Source: Aporrectodea caliginosa (lineage: Eukaryota; Annelida; Clitellata; Crassiclitellata; Lumbricidae). From it: a DNA stretch of 64,000 nucleotides. Position 1 is the first letter of the stretch, and every line of letters starts with the position of its first letter. This document shows, one piece after another, positions 55,343 to 64,000 of the stretch. The stretch spans positions 625,001 to 689,000 of the forward strand of contig JACEVL010000162.1 of NCBI GenBank assembly GCA_020284085.1. The letters are read 5' to 3'. Made by a program: the position numbers and the translations under genes. The notes beneath the pieces were generated by a model that worked only from the letters and a program-made list of their open reading frames with translations, was not told the DNA's origin and ran no database searches.

Positions 55343-55735
55343 CAGGGCTGTTAAAGGCTCATGGTTTTTTTTAAACCAAAAAACCGTATATTTTGGTTTT
55401 TTGTTTTTTTTACAAATTTTGACAAATTTTGACAATATAAATTCCAAAAATGGCGTCTCTTCAACTCTCTTGGCATTATTGTTGTATGGTCTTTGTTAAT
55501 ATTAATTCGTTTTATGACATTCTACTGTTCTACTAACTGTTCTAGTTAACTTCATTTATATGCATCTGATTAATTTGGTATTATGCCATTTTTATGAGTT
55601 TTATGATCCAAAATAAGAAAATCTCAAAAACAAAAATCCAACAAAACCAAAAAACCATAAAAAACAAAAAAACAAAAACAAAAACAAAAAAAAACAACTT
55701 TTCATTTTGAAAAAAAGTTTGGTTTTTTGCACCTG
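55343..55735 (+). repeat. Dispersed repeat, copy 2 (CAGGGCTGTTA family)
   Basis: Shares the AAATGGCGTCTCTTCAACTC, TTCTAGTTAA and TGCATCTGATTAAT blocks with 9234-9500, in the same orientation. It is bordered by AAACCAAAAAACC-type inverted stretches and ends near GCACCTG. No clear target duplication. Confidence 0.65.
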
Positions 55736-56252
55736 TGACTGTGTGGATGATCCCATTTATTATCAGTCAGCAAAACTTATTATATATGTTACATCATTAT
55801 ATTTCGTATTTTTCATTTGATCCCAATCGCGCTGATCGTCCTATTCAAGCAGTATCATGCGCTCAATCTAACATAACTGAAATTAATATTGAGTGTTGAT
55901 TTAATGAAAACGCGTGCGTTTCACTCGTTCTTACTTACTTACTTACTCTATAACGACAATGTTCCACACGCAGCGTGAAGCGTGCTTGGAGCATATCCCG
56001 TTACAACTTGGAACAGGGCCTCATCAATGCGGTTCTTGCACGAGCAGACGATATCCAACTGGTCGTACATTTTTCGACAAATATATGATAAAAATAATTA
56101 AATGCACTGATAAATAATCGTAAATGTGAAAGACAATTTCCATTAATCTAAATTCAAAAACAAGTTTCCTCCTCTTCCCTTGCATCCCTCGTGCGCCTTG
56201 CATATTCATTCAGTCACCCATCCAGTCATGATCCAGATTAGACATAAGGGGG

Positions 56253-56480
56253 GGCGGCCCGTGGCGCATTGGATAACATCTGGCACAGAGACCGAGAGGT
56301 ACCGAGTTCGAGCCCCCATTGGGCGGATATGCTTTGTAGGCTGCTATTAGCGCCGTTGTATTGCAAGCTGTCTGTTCTGTTAGTGGTTAAGATTTCAATG
56401 GGGGACTCTGTGAGCAGTTCCTTTAAGCGGCGATAGGCGTCGCCAGTATGTGATGTGGTCTAAGCAGTACCTCCGTAAAG
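56253..56480 (+). repeat. tRNA-derived SINE, Arg-type head
   Basis: GGCCCGTGGCGCATTGGATA resembles the 5' half of an Arg tRNA (box A about 56262-56272). GAGTTCGAGCC (56304-56314) is a box B. The following body has no tRNA 3' half, so I read it as a SINE. Confidence 0.65.
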
Positions 56481-59129
56481 TCACTTTAGCGTAAATAAAC
56501 CATAGACATCATATATTAAATGTAAGATGTCTATGAAATAAACCTACCGCACAACAGAGCACACAATGTTACCTAGAGTAGCCAAACGCCATGCCATCCT
56601 GGCGCCACCTATAGCAGCCATTTTTACAGAGTCCCCCATTGCATAACAGGTAACAGTGCGTTTGTCAGGCGCTTATTAAAGAAAAGATATTATTATTACA
56701 TTCATCGCTCCTGTGCCATTCATTTAGTAGATTTTGTTTATTAAGATACTAAGTTGACATACCGCAACTTGTTTACATGGGATAATGAAAGTAATGCATT
56801 TCATTCAAATTTTCGGGGCTTTTCCTCTCATTCCAATGATTTTATTTCAGATTCTTTCCTCGTTTGCAGTTGCTTTTCTTTGACTGGGAAGTATTGGAAC
56901 GATGATGTTGAGTTGATAAATAAGCCTATGATCGTTTCCTAAAGCAGCGTTCGTTGGGCCCACATTGGGCCCGCTGTAAACTGTTGTTATTAGTGGCATG
57001 CGGCCAACAGTTAGCCTACTCTAGCCGAAGATAATTAGGCTAAGCCGCTAAGGACAGGCATTTATACTGTGGACAGGCCTCGCACAAGTATGATACATGA
57101 GAGACTTATAGACACTTTGCAGCGTTGAGCATAGAGATTCTTATTCCACGACAAATTAGATATTAATCAGTTTAGGCCTATTGATATTTTTGCCAATAGA
57201 AAGGCGCGTGTCTATTGGGCCTGTTCAAATTTAGACTTAACTCAGTTAATAGTCCAGTAATTAATCAATAAAACCAACTCATTTAGTATAAATCATGAAT
57301 TTCTTCAGCAATTGATAGATAATTATATTGGAAGTTTACGTAAGAAATCCAGAGTTCGCAGAACTTAAGGTTATTTTGTAATATTTAATCAAAATTTGTA
57401 TACGATCAACGTAAACAAAGTTGAGCGATAATAGGCGATTTACTATAATACTTCATAGGTTTGTGCAGTGTGTACGCAAAACTTTCCAATATGCCTCCAA
57501 CGAAAACATCGGCTTCATAACTCTTTAGATTATGCCTACCCGATAGTGTGCCGACACATTCCCATTTCGTCTCCAGAACTGCCAAAAATCTCAACCCAGG
57601 GGCCGGGTCTGCTGAAGCGTCGGCCGTTACTAGGTTACCTGTCATGGACCGTGCACATTGTAGGCTAATTCTCTCAATATAAAATTCACAGATGTGTTAA
57701 AAATCAAACTTACGATTAATTTGTTTTGCTCTGTCTTTGTGTTTTTCACTGGTTTTGTTCATTACACGTGTTTTTAATTGTCTGGCCGTTTTGACATTCA
57801 CATTTGCAACAAAGAGTGCATGGCAACCACGTCTTTGAACAGTTACAAGACCAGCAAAGTTGTTCAGCTTTGAATAAAATTGTTCAAAATTTGAACAACT
57901 TTGCTTGTCTTGCAATTTTGCATTAAATTTTGCTTTCTTTTAACATTTCCGGTGGGGCCGGATCCATATCGGTAATGATGGGTGCTAATTCCACATTTCT
58001 ATGCATAATCCATACTGTTCTCTTTTAAGTTTTGACTGCAAGTAATGCCAGGAAGCAGCTTATTCACTTGTTTATAAAAACTAGCACTAATTAGCCTTTG
58101 CAAAATTTCCATGTTCTCCATGGTTTTGTAATGTCCCCCAAAAGCACTACAGTACATAAATTTACCAGCAAGTGTCATCCAAGTTTTAAAAGCCAGTACA
58201 TAAAACAGCATGTACAAGGGTGTCTCGAGGGTCCCCAAACTCGGATGTGAAGGTCCATGGCAGGCATGCCCCTCTGCACGCACAAGTGTTGGTCAGATCT
58301 CTGACTTGCCAATGTTTTGCATCTATGCATAAATTTAAGAAAGTATGGGCTTCTGATTCACTGCCTAGAGTTCTTTACTGATTTAGAATTTATGTGGTAC
58401 TGATGACACATACAGCTCAGTACACAGTACAAATGCTAAAAAGGTGCCACTTTTCAGGTAATCCTTGAGTGGCTAGGATTTCAGTTCTGCATCGCAAATG
58501 ACGTATTTCACTCACTGGACTATGAAGCAAGATCGTCATGTTTAGAGCTGCAATTTCATTGAGTTTTGAAATCAGGTTTTGTTCCACTCTACATTTTAAA
58601 CACTTCACTAAGCTTTCACCTGATGTCTGCAATTGTGAATAACAACTGCTACAGCACCACTTATGAGCTTCTGGCTTAATCTGAAAGAACATCAGGATGT
58701 CCTCTGTGTACGCTTCACATTGACAGTCAAAGAAGTACTGTTGTAGGAGCTTGTTTTGACGTTCCTCTCATGACTGAACAGTGTAAACAACACCATAATT
58801 GTCAGAGACTTCACAACCACTATGAATATTTTTATCGCACGGACAACGCAAACGTCTGCATAGAACTTTTGTGATGCAGCTGGATCACATGGGTGGTTGA
58901 AGAGACTCAACGTGGCACAGAATCGAGCTCTACGGAACAGGTCATGTGAATTTCTAACCCGAACTGCATGGATAACTAAATTGCAGATGTCATGGTATTC
59001 ATCCAAGATATACTGTCCTAACTGGTTGCAACCCATCAACAGACTGTCTCGGCTTGATACTGACCAGTATTTGAGGCTCTTCTGTACCTGAGCAGCAGCC
59101 GAAGTGGAATAGCAGCCAATGTTCATATT

Positions 59130-59352
59130 GTATTGTATTTGAACACTTGTTATAGCGCCCCTACCAGATTTCCCATTCAGAGGCGCCCCGACTACTGCGC
59201 GAATGCTGAATTGGAGTTTCACGCCAAGCGCATGAGAAATTGCGAGTGAAGGACTTGCCCAGGGTCCCTACGCGGCGGTTTTTGAGGTGGATTCGAACCC
59301 GCAACCTTCCGGCTGCAAGGCACACAACATACCCCTACACCACCGCGCCCCA
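59130..59352 (-). repeat. tRNA-derived SINE, family B
   Basis: The minus strand starts GGGGCGCGGTGGTGTAGGGG (box A region) with box B GGTTCGAATCC. The body continues to a GGCGCC...TATAACAAGTG end, the common 'sum of GCGC and TATA' tail also seen near 25680. It is inserted in the SMYD4-like pseudogene next to the family A copy. Confidence 0.75.
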
Positions 59353-59375
59353 GTTGTATTGTGTTGTATTGTATT

Positions 59376-59518
59376 GTACTCCACGTTTATATTGCGACCG
59401 AGCCACCCGCAGTAAAGATCCGAGAAATTAATCTCTGATAAACCGACTGACCGGGAAGCGAACCCGGGCCGCCGGCGTGGCGAGCGGGCTACCAATCCAC
59501 TCGGCCACTCAGGACCTC
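59376..59518 (-). repeat. tRNA-derived SINE, family A
   Basis: Read on the minus strand it begins GGTCCTGAGTGGCCGAGTGG (box A) with a box B-like GGTTCGCTTCC, followed by a body ending in a GTGGAGTAC motif and a TATTG-rich tail. A second, closely similar copy is at 6552-6697, where box B is the perfect GGTTCGATTCC. The head resembles a Leu/Ser-type tRNA. Confidence 0.82.
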
Positions 59519-59661
59519 TGAATTGGAGGGATAAGCAATTAAATGTTTCTGCATTGGTTGCTACAGTACCGTACATAGCCTGGCAACAACTGGAGCATGG
59601 ATATGGTACCAGCGTAAGCTTAAAGTAGTCAGCAATGGTCCTTGTAGTGGTCAGCTAAGAG

Positions 59662-60009
59662 CAGGGGTGGCCAATCTTTTTTGGCCTACGGGCCACTATG
59701 ATTGTTGGTAAGCACGCGGCGGGCCGCAAAATGTTTGACCTCACCGCCTCGAAAGAAATACAAATGTTTATTTCATATTTTACAAGATGTATAAAAACAG
59801 GTGCGACTACGTACATTAGGCCACTAGAACTTACAACACTAAATCTTTTAGTGTTTTAGACATCATTATTATGCAGTATTGTAGTAGTCGGACAAGTACT
59901 GTAGGCCTACGTAGGTGCAAAATGAAAAAAAATTATTTAGAAAGGGGCCGTGCGGGCCGCCAATCAGCAGCCCGCGGGCCGCATCTGGCCCGCGGGCCGG
60001 CCATCCCTG
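59662..60009. mobile_element. hAT-type element, 348 bp, inside the SMYD4-like pseudogene
   Basis: The ends are CAGGGGTGGCC and GGCCATCCCTG. They are flanked by the perfect 8-bp duplication GCTAAGAG (59654-59661 and 60010-60017). The interior is rich in GGGCCGC near both ends. No transposase is present, so it is a non-autonomous copy. Confidence 0.9.
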
Positions 60010-60680
60010 GCTAAGAGGATCGATGTATATGGCTTCTTGACAAGCAGCACCTCACTTGGCAATAATGTTTCTCGTTGCAATGATAAAACGTCTCCATCTG
60101 GTTCATAGTGAAAATTGCTAGTACTGGAAAGGCTACAGAATGTTGCATTCTTGCCATCTGGTAAATTTTTGTTGCAGCTGATAGAGTCAGAAATAGAACT
60201 TTTGTTGCCAGCATCTAAAGACTGGTTATTGCATTTATTGATTTTCTTTCTGCAGATCAGTTTTCCATTGATCCAACTCTTTTGTATCCCGTTGTGCATC
60301 TTCCAGAGCTGTCATAGCCACTTCCAAACTGGCTACATCCTCTAATAGATTACCTAAGATGATCAAACAACGAACCTTGTTCAATCAACTTACATGTAAG
60401 CTCCTTTGTATATCCATGCATAACAGAATTATCAACAATTATCAGAATTATCAAGCTGCTCTTCATCTAAGTTACTTTTTGTCATTAACATCTGGCTTCA
60501 GAGGTAGCTGAACGATATCAAAGCTCAACCTTTAGCAGGAAATCAATGTCAAAGTCACTCTTCAGTTTCTTGAAGTTTGATGATGTTTCTTCTACCTTGC
60601 CTTGATCTTTCATTGCTGAACACAGCTTTCCAAACATGATTTCAGAATAGTTGTTTGTCATTTTGCCATCGATGTAACAT

Positions 60681-61446
60681 AATTCTGCCAAAAGAAATGT
60701 TTTTAAAACAGTTAAAGTTAAAATATTTTGACATATTGTTTTTACAAAATTACTATAACCAACTTCTTATTTGGTTTTTTGCTATCAGCCATAACTTTCA
60801 GGTTTGAATTCTTGGTCTGTAACTTTGACAACATGAAACCTAGAAACAGTGGGTCTGTTTGGCATATTTGCAGTAGTCTCTAGAGTGTCATCTTGGTCCT
60901 GTATGTATGTATGCGTGTGTGTGTATGAGAGCACATAATATGGCACATTTTAAGTATCTCACAAAAATGGTTTCTCTATGCTGGCCTATAATGATGTTAA
61001 GTGTCATTTGCAACTAGACTATTAATTTTACCACTACATCAGGTAGCAAAACAATGCAGAGTAAACTAGAAAAAGAGTCTGGAGACAGTCCGGAGACCAA
61101 AACATACGACCAAAACATGGATATCCATAACATACGGTCTTGGTCTTAGGATTTGCACTAGAGCTATATTACCACATTTCAAGCACCACATCTCTCATCT
61201 TTACTGTAATGTTGTAAGAGTTTAGCTATACTTTCTGCATATGTTAAGTTATTATGTCGGTGCTACATAAGGAAATTTTTATCTACAACGACTTGGATCA
61301 ATCTCAAATTCAAAATATGCAGTCCCACTCCGTGCAAATTCTATCATATGAAGAAAAATCTGTCGTTAACAATTCCTAAATAAAAAATTCAAACTGAAAA
61401 TTACCCACTGGTTTTTTGGCGAAACTTATAAAGTTGCTACCATTTA
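60681..61446. other. Unassigned sequence upstream of the SMYD4-like pseudogene
   Basis: A/T-rich; a GTATGTATGCGTGTGTGTG run near 60902. No supported gene. Confidence 0.5.
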
Positions 61447-61672
61447 GGCAAACATTTAGAATCGGGGTGCGTAAGTCTACTGCCAGCTAGGGTTGTGAGT
61501 GTCGGTTAGGGTCTTGCTACGCGTCATCGCAGTCGGTTACGGTGAGGTTAGGCGGCATGACGGTGGGTTAGGGTTAGTGTCCTCATTAGAAAACATCTTA
61601 CCTATCGCTCACCATGCCAAAAGATTCCGTCTAACGCCAGTAGACTTACGCACCCGAAAGTAAATGTTTGCC
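61447..61672. mobile_element. Long-TIR MITE with GGTTAGGG-rich core
   Basis: Ends GGCAAACATTTA and TAAATGTTTGCC are inverted, and the inversion continues into GTGCGTAAGTCTACTG. Flanks ACCATTTA and AACATTTA match at 7 of 8 bases. The core (CGGTTAGGGT, GGGTTAGGGTTAG) resembles that of the fold-back element at 20429. Confidence 0.8.
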
Positions 61673-62010
61673 AACATTTATACGCTACAGCAAATTAGCG
61701 GATAAATAAGGACAATTATTAATAGAAATGAAATGATATCGTAGCGGTATTATTGAATTTCTTCGCCGAGTTATCGATGTTTGCAAGTCGTCGTACTAAA
61801 TATCTCCTAATAAGTAAGGAATGTCAAAGTTTCTTTACTTTTACACAAAAACCTTAGGTTCTGATTGCTCTGGATTTCAACCTCTAGTTCCTTACTGATA
61901 GTACGGTACTAACCTTTTAGCGAAAGAAATGAGATTTATACTAAATGAGTGGGTCTGTCCAGAAAAAACTTTAATTTTAGTGTACGATAAGTCTAAATTT
62001 GCTGACAACT

Positions 62011-64000
62011 AGATTGTTCGGTATGATAGCCTGTGATTGGTCGGTATGAGACGGCGCCTGTGATTGGTCCGTATGATAGTCGCCTCTGATTGGTCGGTAT
62101 GAGACGGCGCCTGTGATTGGTCCGTATAATAGTCGCCTCTGATTGGTCGGTATGGGACGGCGCCTGTGATTGGTCCGTATGATAGTCGCCTCTGATTGGT
62201 CGGTATTAGACGGCGCCTCTGATTGGTCGGTATGAGACGTCGCTTGTGATTGGTCGGTATGAGACGTCGTCTTTCATTGGTCCGTTTGAGACGGCGCCTG
62301 TGATTGGTCGGTATGAGACGGCGCCTGTGATTGGTCCGCATGATAGTCGCCTCTGATTGGTTGGTATGAGACGGCGCCTGTGATTGGTCCGTATGATAGT
62401 CGCCTCTGATTGGTCGGTATGAGACGGCGCCTGTGATTGGTCCGTATGATAGTCGCCTCTGATTGGTCGGTATGAGACGGCGCCTGTGATTGGTCGGTAT
62501 GAGACGTCGCTTGTGATTGGTCGGTATGAGACGTCGTCTCTCATTGGTCCGTTTGAGACGGCGCCTGTGATTGGTCGGTATGAGACGGCGCCTGTGATTG
62601 GTCGGTATGAGACGGCGCCTGTGATTGGTCCGTATGATAGTCGCCTCTGATTGGTTGGTATGAGACGGCGCCTGTGATTGGTCCGTATGATAGTCGCCTC
62701 TGATTGGTCGGTATGAGACGGCGCCTGTATGAGACGGCGCCTGTGATTGGTCCGTATGATAGTCGCCTCTGATTGGTTGGTATGAGATGGCGCCTGTGAT
62801 TGGTCGGTATGAGACGGCGCCTGTGATTGGTCGGTATGAGACGGCGCCTGTGATTGGTCGGTATGAGACGTCGCTTGTGATTGGTCGGTATGAGACGTTG
62901 TCTCTCATTGGTCCGTTTGAGACGGCGCCTGTGATTGGTCGGTATGAAACGGCGCCTGTGATTGGTCGGTATGAGACGGCGCCTGTGATTGGTCCGTATG
63001 ATAGTCGCCTCTGATTGGTCGGTATGAGACGGCGCCTGTGATTGGTCCGTATGATAGTCGCCTGTGATTGGTCGGTATGAGACGGCGCCTGTGATTGGTC
63101 CGTATGATAGTCGCCTCTGATTGGTCGGTATGAGACGGCGCCTGTGATTGGTCGGTATGAGACGTCGCTTGTGATTGGTCGGTATGAGACGTCGTCTCTC
63201 ATTGGTCCGTTTGAGACGGCGCCTGTGATTGGTCGGTATGAGACGGCGCCTGTGATTGGTCGGAATGAGACGTCGCTTGTGATTGGTCGGTATGAGACGT
63301 CGTCTCTCATTGGTCCGTTTGAGACGGCGCCTGTGATTGGTCGGTATGAGACGGCGCCTGTGATTGGTCCGTATGAGACGTCGCCTCTGATTGGTCGGTA
63401 TGAGACGGCGCCTGTGATTGGTCCGTATGATAGTCGCCTCTGATTGGTCGGTATGAGACGGCGCCTTTATGAGACGGCGCCTGTGATTGGTCCGTATGAT
63501 AGTCGCCTCTGATTGGTCGGTATGAGACGGCGCCTGTGATTGGTCCGTATGATAGTCGCCTCTGATTGGTTGGTATGAAACGGCGCCTGTGATTGGTCCG
63601 TTTGAGACGTCGCCTGTGATTGGACGGTATGAGACGGCGCCTGTGATTGGTCGGTATGAGTCGTCGCCTGTGATTGGTCGGTATGAGACGTCGTCTCTCA
63701 TTGGTCCGTTTGAGACGGCGCCTGTGATTGGTCGGTATGAGACGGCGCCTGTGATTGGTCCGTATGATAGTCGCCTCTGATTGGTTGGTATGAGACGGCG
63801 CCTGTGATTGGTCCGTTTGAGACGTCGCCTGTGATTGGTCGGTATGAGACGGCGCCTGTGATTGGTCCGTATGATAGTCGCCTCTGATTGGTTGGTATGA
63901 GACGGCGCCTGTGATTGGTCCGTTTGAGACGTCGCCTGTGATTGGACGGTATGAGACGGCGCCTGTGATTGGTCGGTATGAGTCGTCGCCTGTGATTGGT
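62011..64000. repeat. 26-27-bp CCAAT-bearing satellite (over 70 units, continues past window end)
   Basis: Units are GTGATTGGTCGGTATGAGAC GGCGCCT (27 bp) and a GATTGGTCCGTATGATAGTC GCCTCT variant (26 bp), with CATTGGTCCGTTTGAGACG variants in recurring higher-order order. Each unit holds ATTGG (inverse CCAAT) and most hold GGCGCC. Long minus-strand frames (SYRPITGAV) arise only because 27 is divisible by three. The 26-bp units break the frame. Confidence 0.95.

Larger units (their letters stand above)
54832..57990. other. Region upstream of the PDS5-like gene
   Basis: Contains the presumed promoter and 5' UTR of the PDS5-like gene next to 54831, then dispersed repeats and a SINE. A possible minus-strand exon with a GTAAGT donor near 57711 (GLVTVQRRGCHALFVANVNV, 57711-57920) is coding-like but has no recognised family or partner exon. 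Confidence 0.4.
58000..60680 (-). pseudogene. SMYD4: Broken SMYD4-like SET/MYND methyltransferase gene
   Basis: Homology to SMYD4 proteins is seen in order on the minus strand. An N-terminal exon lies near 60680-60545 (KLCSAMKDQGKVEETSSNFK). Then come LLEDVASLEVAMTALEDA, and LLPSEVLLVKKPYTSILL near 60020. MYND-finger remnants follow (DHYKDHC, YPCSSCCQA, VRYCSNQC) near 59560-59650. The SET core RARFCATLSLFNHPCDP lies near 58880, then SDNYGVVYTVQS, QQYFFDCQCEAY, and a Cys cluster CCSSC...KCLKC near 58650-58570. It is disabled by a frame shift in a 5-base A run (58829-58833), an in-frame TGA (58768-58770), several shifts in the MYND part, two SINE insertions and a hAT-type insertion. Splice-like borders remain, so it looks like a decayed multi-exon gene rather than a processed copy. 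The 3' limit is uncertain. Confidence 0.72.

Noticed and set aside
62009..63780. 433- and 386-codon minus-strand frames with SYRPITGAV repeats
   Set aside because: They come from the 26-27-bp satellite. The 26-bp units change the frame to unrelated peptides, so no protein is maintained.
62011..64000. CRISPR-like array
   Set aside because: Repeats are directly adjacent with no unique spacers, and the context is an animal genome.

Overview
The window is animal nuclear DNA. Its genes are split by GT-AG introns, and the space between them is filled with microsatellites, tRNA-derived SINEs, LINE 3' ends and many small DNA transposons. The palindrome TAGGCCTA recurs throughout. I associate this with marine deuterostome genomes such as echinoderms, but that is an inference and the species cannot be named from the sequence.

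Layout. 1-9.9 kb: non-coding, with long CA/TA tracts, SINEs, a piggyBac-like TTAA element (3725-5235) holding a nested hAT-type element, and a decayed LINE. 9.9-13.4 kb: the 3' end of a plus-strand gene for an unrecognised single-pass membrane protein. Its membrane-segment exon lies between two hAT-type insertions. 15.0-17.3 kb: a 27-bp purine-rich minisatellite. 20.0-25.9 kb: a complete eight-exon ECHS1 gene (mitochondrial enoyl-CoA hydratase) on the plus strand, with transposons in introns 1, 6 and 7. 27.5-54.8 kb: a complete 28-exon PDS5-like cohesin regulator gene on the minus strand, convergent with ECHS1. Its 1,111-residue HEAT-repeat part can be read exon by exon with consistent phases. 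It is followed by one giant 5.7-kb exon coding for a roughly 1,900-residue repetitive tail. 58.0-60.7 kb: a broken minus-strand SMYD4-like gene interrupted by SINEs and a hAT-type element. 62.0-64.0 kb: a second, unrelated 26-27-bp satellite that runs off the window.

The genes belong to unrelated pathways (fatty-acid oxidation, chromosome cohesion, lysine methylation) and show no operon-like logic. The two most notable features are these. First, the PDS5-like tail carries an array of 32-residue S/T-P repeats, then three diverged ~400-residue modules, each with a DKELDELFP-type motif. One apparent single-base frame break splits it. Second, at least seven hAT-type element families show matching 8-bp (in one case 9-bp) target-site duplications that can be read directly; two more have a 7/8 match.
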